64,000 bases of DNA from Roseitranquillus sp963709765 (lineage in GTDB: Bacteria; Pseudomonadota; Alphaproteobacteria; Rhodobacterales; Rhodobacteraceae), in assembly GCA_963709765.1 (NCBI GenBank), contig CAVPXL010000003.1, positions 186,001-250,000 on the forward strand, given 5' to 3'. The position numbers and the translations under genes were made by a program. Below are positions 37,007-44,882 of this stretch, piece after piece. Each line of letters starts with the position of its first letter. Position 1 is the stretch's first letter. The notes beneath the pieces were generated by a model. The model ran no database searches. It was not told the DNA's origin and was given only the letters and a program-made list of their open reading frames with translations.

Positions 37007-37891
37007 ATGGCAAATCCCGACGACGGCTATCTGATCGCGCCGGACCCGCAACAGGCGGGTCTGACCCGTGTCGTGGGTGGGATTGACCAGAGCGGAGCCG
37101 AGATCCAGACGGCGGTGATCGAAGAGCGGCCGCTGACGATCTTCCTCAACGGGCAGGAAATCGTTACCGCCATGACGATCGGCGACTATCCCGAATACCT
37201 GGCGCTGGGCTTCCTGAAGAACCAGGGCATGCTGCAGCCTGGCGAGACCGTGCGCGGGATCGACTACGACGCCGATCTCGAGACCGTGGTCGTACGCACC
37301 GACGGGCGCACCGGCTACGAAGAGAAGCTGGCGAAGAAGACGCGGACCAGCGGTTGCGCCGTGGGTACGGTCTTCGGCGACATGATGGAGGGAATCGACG
37401 CCGTGTCACTGCCGCAGGTGGAGATCCGCACATCGTGGCTCTACGCGCTTGCTCACAAGGTCAACACGACGCCGAGCCTTTATCTGGAGGCGGGGGCGAT
37501 CCACGGCACCGTGCTTTGCCACCGCGATCGCCCGCTCGTCTACATGGAGGACGTGGGCCGTCACAACGCGGTCGACAAGATCGCCGGCTGGATGCATGCC
37601 GAGAGCGTTCCGGCTGACGACAAGATCCTCTACACCACCGGGAGGCTGACCTCGGAGATGGTGATCAAGTGCGCCCTGATGGGCATCCCGGCACTTGCCT
37701 CGCGGTCGGGTTTCACGGCCTGGGGCGTGGACATCGCGCGGCAGGTGGGTCTCACCCTGATTGGCCGGATGCGCGGCCGCCGGTTTGTCTGTCTCTCGGG
37801 CGAGGAGCGTCTCGTGCGCGACGCCGATCCCGCCAGCGTGCCCGAGGAGGAACGTCACCATCGCCGCAAGAGCGCCCATGCCGACGGGTAG
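37007..37891 (+). CDS. fdhD: formate dehydrogenase accessory sulfurtransferase
   Basis: FdhD passes sulfur from a desulfurase to the Mo-bis-MGD cofactor of formate dehydrogenase. The 294-residue protein has ERPLTIFLNG near 45, RTSGCAVGTVFG with the conserved cysteine, YMEDVGRHNAVDKIAGW and YTTGRLTSEMV. The CxxC loop seen in the E. coli protein is reduced to one Cys here, a form I believe is common in this lineage. It heads an operon with mobA, mobB and moeA-like genes, all joined by overlaps. Confidence 0.93.
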   Translation: MANPDDGYLIAPDPQQAGLTRVVGGIDQSGAEIQTAVIEERPLTIFLNGQEIVTAMTIGDYPEYLALGFLKNQGMLQPGETVRGIDYDADLETVVVRTDGRTGYEEKLAKKTRTSGCAVGTVFGDMMEGIDAVSLPQVEIRTSWLYALAHKVNTTPSLYLEAGAIHGTVLCHRDRPLVYMEDVGRHNAVDKIAGWMHAESVPADDKILYTTGRLTSEMVIKCALMGIPALASRSGFTAWGVDIARQVGLTLIGRMRGRRFVCLSGEERLVRDADPASVPEEERHHRRKSAHADG

Positions 37892-38504
37892 GCCCGAGCG
37901 TCCGCTGGGCGTGATCCTCGCTGGCGGTCTGGCCCGTCGGATGGGCGGCGGCGACAAGGGATTGCTGCGCCTCGGCGGATCGACGATCCTGGACCAGGTC
38001 ATCGCCCGGCTGGGCCCGCAGGTCTCGGCGCTGGCGATCAACGCCAACGGGCCGGAAGAGCGCTTCGCGGAATTCGGGGTGCCGGTCGTGCCCGATGACG
38101 ACGATTCGCGCGCAGGACCGCTCGCGGGCGTTCTGGCCGGGCTGGAATGGGCTGCGGCCTCGGGGCACGACACGATCGTGACGGCGGCGGCCGACACGCC
38201 GTTCCTGCCCGTGGACCTCGTGATCCGGCTGACGGAGGCGGCGGCCCTCGCCGGCGCGCCGATCGCGATCGCGGCGACGCGGGACGAAGGGTATCTGGTG
38301 CGACATCCGACCTTCGGCCTCTGGCCCGTCGCGCTGCGCGACGATCTGCGCGCGGCCCTGGCGTCGGGAACCCGCAAGGTCGTGGCCTGGAGCGATCCGC
38401 ATGGAGCGATCGCGGCGGAGTTTCCCGACCCCGGCGCCTTTTTCAACGTCAACACGCCAGACGATCTGGAGGAGGCGCGCAGGATGGCCGCGACAATGGC
38501 GTGA
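37878..38504 (+). CDS. mobA: molybdenum cofactor guanylyltransferase
   Basis: MobA attaches GMP to molybdopterin to form the MGD cofactor. The 208-residue protein has the nucleotidyltransferase loop ILAGGLARRMGGGDKG near the start, AGPLAGVLAGLEWA, and the metal-binding Asp in AAADTPFLP. It overlaps fdhD by 14 bases and mobB by 4 (GTGA), so translation is coupled. Confidence 0.95.
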   Translation: MPTGRPERPLGVILAGGLARRMGGGDKGLLRLGGSTILDQVIARLGPQVSALAINANGPEERFAEFGVPVVPDDDDSRAGPLAGVLAGLEWAAASGHDTIVTAAADTPFLPVDLVIRLTEAAALAGAPIAIAATRDEGYLVRHPTFGLWPVALRDDLRAALASGTRKVVAWSDPHGAIAAEFPDPGAFFNVNTPDDLEEARRMAATMA

Positions 38505-38996
38505 AGGTCTGGGGCGTTGTCGGCTGGAAGAACACCGGCAAGACCGGCCTGATGGAGCGTCTGGTGTCTGAATTCGCGGGGCGCGGCCTGCGTGTCTCGA
38601 CGCTCAAGCACGCGCATCACAGACTTCGACGTGGACCAGTCGGGCAAGGACAGTCATCGTCACCGGATCGCCGGCGCGACCGAGGTCCTGTTGGCGAGCG
38701 GCACGCGCTGGGCCTTGATGCACGAACTGCGCGATGCGCCCGAGCCGCCTCTGGAGGAGTTGCTGGCCCGGATGTCGCGCGTCGATCTGATCCTGATCGA
38801 GGGCTGGAAGCGCGACCCGCACCCCAAGATCGAGGCGCACCGTGCCGAGGCCGGGCAGCCGCTCCTCGCCGAGGAGGACCCGACGATCCGGGCCGTGGCG
38901 AGCAATGCGGGGCTGGGGGTCGCGGAGCGCCCGCGCTTCGATCTCGACGACACGACCGCCATCGCCGATTTCATCGCAGCGGAACTGAAGCTGTGA
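38501..38996 (+). CDS. mobB: molybdopterin-guanine dinucleotide biosynthesis adaptor, one frame change
   Basis: MobB is a P-loop GTP-binding protein that helps MobA. GTG 38501 starts the frame with the P-loop GWKNTGKTG. The sequence KHAHH is followed by an extra A at 38621; removing it restores HHDFDVDQSGKDSHRHR, the family's second motif. LILIEGWKRDPHPKIE is the Walker B region. The 496-base span is one more than a multiple of three, giving 164 residues once corrected. The stop overlaps the next start (GTGA). Confidence 0.9.
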
Positions 38997-41120
38997 GCGA
39001 CCCGCGCCCTTTCGACACCATCGTCGCGGTCGATTGGTCGGCGCGATCGAGTCCGTCGTCGATCAGTCCGGCGCCCGACGCGATCTGGCTCGCGCAGGCA
39101 GCGGACGGCGAGATGCGGGTCGATTATTTCTCGACCCGCCGTGAGGTGATGACCCGTCTTGTCGATCTCTTCGCGGATGAGCTGGCGCGCGGTCGACGGG
39201 TGCTGGCCGGGTTCGACTTTCCGTTCGGATATCCGCGCGGCTTTGCGGAAAGGCTGACGGGGCGCGACGAGGCCCTGGCCGTCTGGACCGCTCTGTCGGA
39301 CCGGATCGAGGATGGGAACGGCAATGCCAACAATCGCTGGGATGTGGCGGCAGGGCTGAACGCGCTCTTTCCCGGCGAGGGCCCGTTCTGGGGTCATCCG
39401 CGCAGCGTGTCGGTGGCGGGACTTGAGTCCACGAAGCCGCGCGATCCCCGCCATGGCCTGGCGGAGTTCCGGAAGACCGAGCGCGCGGCGCCATCGTCGC
39501 AATCGTGCTGGAAGCTCTTCGGGGCGGGTTCCGTGGGGTCGCAGGCTCTGCTGGGCATTCCGCATCTGCAGGCCTTGAGGGAACGCTTCGCCGAGCGGCT
39601 GTCGGTCTGGCCATTCGAGCCGCCGGACGCGGACATCGTTCTGGCGGAAATCTATCCGTCGCTGCTGGCGTCTGTGGTGCGCGCGGAAAGGACCGACCGC
39701 GGCGGCGCGATCCGGGACGCGGTTCAGGTCGAGGTGACCACGCGCGCGCTTGCCGCGCTGCAATCGGCTGGGGAGCTGACCGGAGCACTGGACCGGGGGC
39801 GCGACAGCGGGTCGGAAGGCTGGATCCTCGGTGTCGGTGGCGAGGAAGCCTTGCGCGCGGCGGCTGGCGCCGCGCCGCCCCTGCGCGACGATTGCTTCGC
39901 CTTGCCGCCCGGCGTCGACTGGACGCCGGTGTCAGACGCGCAGGCGCGGTTACGCGAAGGTCTCGCCTGCGTGGTGGGCCGGGAAACCGTTCCCGTCGCG
40001 GCGGCTGGGGGGCGGATTCTGGCGCTCGGGGCCGTTCGCGCAGAGGGCCAACCCTCCGGCTGCGAACGCCGCTGTGGATGGCTACGGTTTCGCCCATTCG
40101 GCTGTCGAGGACACGCCGCGTCTGCCGCTGGTCGAGGGGCGCGCCGCCGCGGGCGCTCCGTATGCGGGCGCGGTGCCGCCAGGTCAGGCCGTGCGAATCC
40201 TGACCGGAGCGCTGCTGCCGGAAGGCGTGGACACGATCGTGCTACAGGAAGACGTGCGGATCGATCAGGGTCGCGTGATCTTCGCCAAACGCCCGCGGCC
40301 CGGTGCGAACACCCGTCGCGCCGGCGAGGACGTCGCGGCAGGGGCGGTGGCGATCGCGGCTGGACGTTGCCTGCGGGCCGGCGATCTGGCGCTGCTGACG
40401 GCGGTGGGCCTGGCGGAGGTCGCGGTACGGCCGCGTCTGCGGGTGGCCGTTCTTTCCACCGGAGACGAGCTGGCCGATCCCGGCGAGGCCGGCGCCGATC
40501 ATAGGACCTTCGATGCCAACCGGCCCATGCTCTGCGATCTGGTCAGGCGCTGGGGCCATGAGGCGGTGGATCTCGGTGCGGTCGGGGACGACCGGGCGGC
40601 GCTGCGGGATCGGCTGGATCGCGGCGCGCGCGGGGCGGATGCCATCCTGACCTCGGGCGGGGCGTCGGCGGGCGACGAGGATCACGTTTCGGCGCTACTG
40701 GACGAGGCCGGCGCGCTGCAGACGTGGCGGATCGCCATGAAGCCGGGACGGCCGCTGGCGGTCGCGCGCTGGAAAGGGCGCATGGTTTTCGGACTGCCGG
40801 GCAATCCGGTTGCGGCATTCGTGTGCGCCCTGATCTTTGCGCGCCCCGCCCTGGCGGTGCTGGCTGGCAGCGACTGGCGGGATGCCACAGGTTTCGACGT
40901 GCCGGCGGCGTTCGAGAAACGGAAGAAGGCGGGACGGCGCGAATACCTGCGGGCCCGGATCGATTCCGACGGCCGGGCAGAGGTCTTCGCCTCCGAGGGG
41001 TCGGGCCGGATCTCGGGCCTTTCCTGGGCCGAGGGGCTGGTCGAGCTGGCGGAACCGGAACGGCATGTGCGGCCGGGCGACAGAGTGCGCTACCTTCCGT
41101 TCTCCGGATTCGGGCTGTGA
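38993..41120 (+). CDS. fusion: unknown RNase H-like-looking domain + MoeA molybdotransferase, one frame change
   Basis: A 708-residue fusion after correcting a net one-base insertion near 40042. The first 295 residues show AVDWSA with Asp14 and FDFPFG with Asp75, two acidic strands reminiscent of DUF429/RNase H-like predicted nucleases, plus an NNRWDVAAGLN and SSQSCWKLFG region; this domain is not one I recognise by name. The rest is a full MoeA, which inserts molybdate into adenylylated molybdopterin: RANPPAANAAVDGYGF, RILTGALLPEG, VLSTGDEL, TSGGASAGDEDH and GLPGNPVAAFV. The start overlaps mobB (GTGA). The fusion to MoeA suggests the N-terminal domain acts in Mo cofactor handling (inference). 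Confidence 0.85.
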
Positions 41121-41189
41121 CGTTCCCCGCCCTCCAGGCTCAGGACCTGCCGAGGTCCCTGTGAGCTAGGCACTTCCCTGAATCTCTGT

Positions 41190-41208
41190 CGGCACCATGG
41201 AGGTGCCG
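41190..41208. repeat. perfect 7-bp inverted repeat after moeA fusion gene
   Basis: CGGCACC (41190-41196) and GGTGCCG (41202-41208) pair exactly around a 5-base loop. The hairpin is 70 bases after the fusion gene's stop and directly precedes the transposase remnant. No T-run follows on either strand, so it is a weak candidate terminator; it could also be part of the old IS end. Confidence 0.35.
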
Positions 41209-41209
41209 C

Positions 41210-41471
41210 ATGAGCGATCCATTCTGGCTTGAGCGAGGCGCATATGCAGCGTGCTGAGCGGGATAGTCTTCATCAGTCGCAATGGGTTGTCCCGCAGATG
41301 CCGAAGGTGCCGATCCCGCACGACGCCGCTCTCTGAAAGCAGCGCCACCGGACCGAGAACGCCTTCGCGCGTCTCGGAGACTGGCGACGGATCGCGACCC
41401 GTTGCGACAGATGCGCAGACCTGTTCCCGTCAGCCTGCGCACTCGCAGCCCTCGACATCTTCTGGGCATGA
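41210..41471 (+). pseudogene. IS5-family transposase remnant
   Basis: In three reading frames, in order, the stretch holds pieces that resemble an IS5/IS427-group transposase: MSDPFWLERGAYAA (41210 on, stop at 41255), VLSGIVFISRNGLS (41251-41292), QMPKVPIPHDAAL (41295-41333) and the C-terminus starting QRHRTENAFARLGDWRRIATR (41340-41471), ending in a stop. The middle of the gene, including the DDE residues, is missing, so the element is a deleted and frameshifted relic. It lies between the moeA fusion gene and a convergent gene of unknown function. Confidence 0.75.
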
Positions 41472-41480
41472 TTTCCGAGG

Positions 41481-42446
41481 CTAGTCGAACGTGCCGGCAA
41501 CGCGCGCGAGCAGCATGAAGGCCCGCGACGTCCGCGTGTCGGCGAAGGCTGCCAGATCGGCATCGCTTGCTCCGACCTCGAACGCGGCGAACGTCCGGTC
41601 GAAGAGGCGCAGGAAATGGTGGGCGACATCGCGGAAGATCGGATCGCGGCGCATCCGCGCGGTCGTCAGTGCCAGGGCGGAATGGTCGCGGATGGCGCCG
41701 AGGTCGGCCAGTGTCCGGCCGCGTTCGCCCTGGGCGAACCGTCGCCAGAGTTCGGGGCGGGCGCGGTCGGGGCTGAAGTCGTCCATGTAGATGCCGTCCT
41801 CGCTGAGAAGCGTCAGGACGTCCTGGCTCGAGCGCACGAGACGCGCGGCGCGGGGATCACGCCGGGCCAGACGCAGGGCGCGGAAACCATCGCGATCAGC
41901 CGCATTTGCTGGGAAATCGAGCGCCCGCACGAACGCGGTCCGGGTCAGGGTCGTCGGCTCGAAAGCCGGCTCGAGGCTCAGTTCCGGCTGCGCCGGTCCT
42001 GTGACCGCGGCGCCGGTGTCGGCGCCCAAGGCCTCGGTCACGGGGGCGGGGACGGTCCTCCTGGCGGGCGCCGCCGGGACGGGCGCGGGCGGCAATTCAG
42101 GCGGTGGAGCGGGCTGCGAAGTTCTTTTCGCCGCCTCCTTCCGGTCGAGGTAGGTCGCGCGCATCTCGCCGATGGCGAGGCCGAGGCGGGCGGCCTCGTC
42201 GCGGGCCTCGCGGGATTGACGGAAGGCCAGTGCCGCAGCCCAGATCAGGATCACGGGCACCGCGATTGCGGCAAGTTCGAGCGCGAAGACCGCCATTCGC
42301 CCCGCGCCGGTTTCCGGGGCACGCCAGCCGAGGCGCAGCGCGGCGCCGGCCAGCCAGACGAGCGACAGGAGCGCGGCGGCGAGAACGGTGGCGCCGGCGC
42401 CGGACCGCGCCGGAACGGGGCCTCGGGGCAGGCCCCGCGTTGTCAC
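41481..42446 (-). CDS. membrane protein of unknown function
   Basis: A 321-residue protein with two N-terminal membrane helices (about 20-42 and 52-72), a proline/alanine-rich linker (about 105-165) and a soluble helical C-terminal domain (about 170-320) holding SSQDVLTLLSEDGIYMDDF and DPIFRDVAHHFLRLFDRTF. The layout suggests a cytoplasmic domain tethered to the membrane. No known motif was recognised. It lies 30 bases after greA on the same strand and may be cotranscribed. Confidence 0.75.
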   Translation of the reverse strand: MTTRGLPRGPVPARSGAGATVLAAALLSLVWLAGAALRLGWRAPETGAGRMAVFALELAAIAVPVILIWAAALAFRQSREARDEAARLGLAIGEMRATYLDRKEAAKRTSQPAPPPELPPAPVPAAPARRTVPAPVTEALGADTGAAVTGPAQPELSLEPAFEPTTLTRTAFVRALDFPANAADRDGFRALRLARRDPRAARLVRSSQDVLTLLSEDGIYMDDFSPDRARPELWRRFAQGERGRTLADLGAIRDHSALALTTARMRRDPIFRDVAHHFLRLFDRTFAAFEVGASDADLAAFADTRTSRAFMLLARVAGTFD

Positions 42447-42476
42447 GCGCGGACCCCGCCAAGACCACGGAAAGTC

Positions 42477-42947
42477 TCAGGAAAATGTGATCGAGAGGAT
42501 CTCGTAGCTTTTCTCGCCACCGGGGGTGCGGACCTCGACGCTGTCGCCCTCGTCCTTGCCGATCAGGGCGCGTGCGAGGGGCGACTTGATGTTCAGGCGG
42601 CCGGATTCAATGTCGGCCTCGGGCTCTCCGACGATGGTGTAGGTCTTTTCCTCGTCGGTGTCCCCGTCCACGAGGCGGACCGTGGCGCCGAACTTGACGG
42701 AGCCGGAAAGTCGTGAGGTATCAATGACATCGGCGAGGCCGAGGATGCCCTCCAGCTCCTTCACGCGGCCCTCGATGAAGCCCTGCTTCTCGCGCGCGGC
42801 GTGATACTCGGCGTTCTCGGAGAGGTCGCCATGGGCGCGTGCCTCGGCGATCGCGGCGATGACCGCCGGTCTCTCCTTTGATTTCAGTAACTTGAGTTCT
42901 TCGTTCAGCGCGGCATGGCCGGCGCGTGTCAGCGGTATCTTGTCCAT
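42477..42947 (-). CDS. greA: transcription elongation factor GreA
   Basis: GreA rescues backtracked RNA polymerase by stimulating transcript cleavage. The 156-residue protein starts with MDKIPLTRAGH, has the N-terminal coiled coil with the acidic tip segment ARAHGDLSENAEYH, and a C-terminal FKBP-like domain ending SPLARALIGKDEGD and GEKSYEI. Start at 42947 gives the standard length. It is divergent from the BrnA-like gene, with about 200 bp between. Confidence 0.96.
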   Translation of the reverse strand: MDKIPLTRAGHAALNEELKLLKSKERPAVIAAIAEARAHGDLSENAEYHAAREKQGFIEGRVKELEGILGLADVIDTSRLSGSVKFGATVRLVDGDTDEEKTYTIVGEPEADIESGRLNIKSPLARALIGKDEGDSVEVRTPGGEKSYEILSITFS

Positions 42948-43147
42948 TACTCTTGCCAGGCAGGTCGGCGCGCGGCCCCCGAAAGGGGCGAGCCGTGCGT
43001 TTCGGTTTGAACCCGAGGAGACAGGAGCAGGGCCCGCTTTGCAAGGCAAAACAGGGTGACGCCATGCGTGCATACGCCAGTACACCCCCCGTGCATACGC
43101 GCGCCCGCTTCACGCCGCGTTCACCGGGGCGGGCGAGCATGGCCCCC

Positions 43148-43573
43148 ATGAGCGATTACCGACCGACAAAGCGCCAGCGCATCGACTACCGGTTCCTCGG
43201 CGACACGATGCGCGAACTGGAATGGGACATCCGCCACCCGCTCTACCTCAGGGGGCGGGTGCCGACGGAGTGGCACCAGATCGCGCAGGAGCCCAGCCGG
43301 GCCAGGCGGCGTCTGACGCTGCGCATCGACGAGGACGTGGTGAAGTTCTTCCGCGCCCTCGGCCCCGGCTACGGACCGCGGATGAACATGGTGCTGCGCG
43401 CCTTCATGCACGGTCGGCTCTCGGGGCTGGTCGAGGGGCCGGAAAGCATCGACTACATCACCGAGGGCGCGGAGATGGACGAGCTCGGCGTCGCACGCCC
43501 GCGCCCCGGCGAGACCGAGGCGGAGATGCGAAAGATCCTGGGCGAGGACCGGTCGAAACGGGACGGGAAGTAG
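43148..43573 (+). CDS. BrnA antitoxin-like protein without toxin partner
   Basis: A 141-residue basic protein. The middle segment LTLRIDEDVVKFFRALGPGYGPRMN, here given in parts, matches the ribbon-helix-helix DNA-binding core of BrnA antitoxins, followed by VLRAFMHGRL. No BrnT-like toxin gene is adjacent. N- and C-terminal extensions of about 55 and 45 residues are longer than in typical BrnA, so it may be a stand-alone regulator. An in-frame ATG at 43139 is possible. Confidence in the fold is fair, in the role low. Confidence 0.7.
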   Translation: MSDYRPTKRQRIDYRFLGDTMRELEWDIRHPLYLRGRVPTEWHQIAQEPSRARRRLTLRIDEDVVKFFRALGPGYGPRMNMVLRAFMHGRLSGLVEGPESIDYITEGAEMDELGVARPRPGETEAEMRKILGEDRSKRDGK

Positions 43574-43815
43574 GGGCGCGGCTCTCGCCCGGACTGGCGG
43601 TCCGGAAACGATTGGCGCTCCGCTGCGCCGAACGTCGCCAGGGCCGGGACGGTCGGGCGAAAGTCGCGCAAGGTCATCGCGGATTCGGCCTCGTCGCGCT
43701 TGACCGGGCCCGCGCCGGCACGGACGGTGGGCGACGGGAGAGGCGGGCCGCGCCGGTCGCGCGCCGCCCGCGCCCGGGGTCTGATCAATGCCGGGATTCG
43801 GCAAAGGGGGGGGAA

Positions 43816-44473
43816 ATGGCTATGTCGACGATGCGCGCCGCGCTGGTGGCGGCGATGGGGGTTCTTGCCGCGGGCGCCGCGCAGGCGGCGGGCGTCAACC
43901 TGCTGACCAATGGCGGGTTCGAGAGCGGCCTGACGGGATGGGAGTCCTCGACGGCGCTTCTGATCACGGATCCGGCGTTCGCCTTCGAGGGCAACAACGC
44001 CGTCGGGCGTCAACGGCACGAGCGGGGAGGACGCCGACGGCTCGATCCGGCAGACGATCGCGATAACGGAGGCGGGCGACTACGAGTTCGGGGCGTACTT
44101 CTTCGTCCAGACCGACGATCCGCAGGGCAATTTCGACCAGCTCCAGATGTCGATGTTCGCCAGCGGCAGCGGCGTGATCGACACGACGGTGAGCACGCAG
44201 CCGGCGGATCTGAGCTTTACGCAGGGCCAGTTCGTGTTCCTGGACAGCGGCTGGTTCCTGGTCAGCGGCACGTTCTCGTTCGACGGGTCGGGCGGGGCGG
44301 ACGACACCATCGTCAACATCAACGTCCAGAACTTCTCGCCGAACCAGACGTCGCTGTTCGCCGACGCCGCCTTCGTGCAGAAGGTGCCCGATCCGATCCC
44401 GCTGCCGGCGGCGGGCTGGCTGATGGCGGCCGGCCTGGGCGGGCTGGGTCTGGCGCGCCGCAAGCGCAGCTAG
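43816..44473 (+). CDS. VPLPA-CTERM sorting-domain secreted protein, one frame change
   Basis: The N-terminus is a signal peptide (ALVAAMGVLAAGAAQA) followed by NLLTNGGFESGLTGWE, the start of a jelly-roll domain common in secreted matrix proteins. The C-terminus has PIPLPAAGWLMAAGLGGLG then RRKRS, the VPLPA/PEP-CTERM anchor recognised by exosortase-type enzymes. Near 44006 the frame shifts by one extra base: GNNAVG continues as VNGTSGEDADGS. Corrected length is about 218 residues. A GGGGGG-rich ribosome site precedes the ATG. Expected destination is the outer surface after sorting and cleavage. Confidence 0.82.
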
Positions 44474-44497
44474 GGCGTTCGTCGGTCTTGCGGAAGA

Positions 44498-44525
44498 AGC
44501 TTCGCGCCCCGGCGCGGAGCTTTCT
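44498..44525 (+). terminator. candidate rho-independent terminator after VPLPA-CTERM gene
   Basis: AGCTTCGCGCC (44498-44508) pairs with GGCGCGGAGCT (44511-44521) with one G-T wobble, followed by a short TTTCT. It lies 25 bases after the VPLPA-CTERM stop. The T-run is short, so confidence is moderate. Confidence 0.55.
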
Positions 44526-44667
44526 GCGCGCCGGGCGAAGTCGGCGAGGAACGGCGGCGAGGAATGTCGGAGGTTCGGCGGTGTCGAACGATCGCCGTCG
44601 CCTTGCTGCGGCGGGAGCGCCAGGGGCGGCGACGTCGCGCCGTGATCCGGTGGCGCGTCCGAGGTTC

Positions 44668-44764
44668 ATGCCCACCTTCCCATGTGCGCGGGATCGGGAG
44701 CCGACGCGGCATTGACGCGATGCGGAATGCCCACGCCGCCCGATGGGCGCGGGAGTGGGAGCCG
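44668..44764. repeat. imperfect tandem repeat in 409-bp space upstream of ETF-QO
   Basis: Two similar units of about 36-38 bases lie at 44668-44703 and 44727-44764. Each begins ATGCCCAC and ends with GCGCGGGA-x-GGGAGCCG, with a few mismatches. The space from 44474 to 44882 holds no convincing gene on either strand; apart from the terminator and this repeat I see nothing in it. The repeat could be paired operator sites for the ETF-QO promoter or a short local duplication. Confidence 0.45.
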
Positions 44765-44882
44765 TCCGGGCCGGAAAACCAGTCTGTACCCCATGCGCGT
44801 GGCGTCGGGACGCGGAGGCGCGATTGATCTTGGGCGGGTTGCTCGGTAGCTGTCGGGGATGAACGTGCCCGGGGGGACGGCA

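Noticed and set aside
38501..38996. mobB as a true pseudogene
   Set aside because: Removal of the single A at 38621 restores all motifs, its neighbours are intact apart from similar one-base breaks, so sequence error is more likely than decay.
41190..41208. Rho-independent terminator after the moeA fusion gene
   Set aside because: The hairpin is good but no T-run follows on either strand, so it is listed only as an inverted repeat.
44522..44860. Short open frames in the space before ETF-QO
   Set aside because: All are Arg-rich, lack ribosome sites and conserved features, and overlap a tandem repeat.
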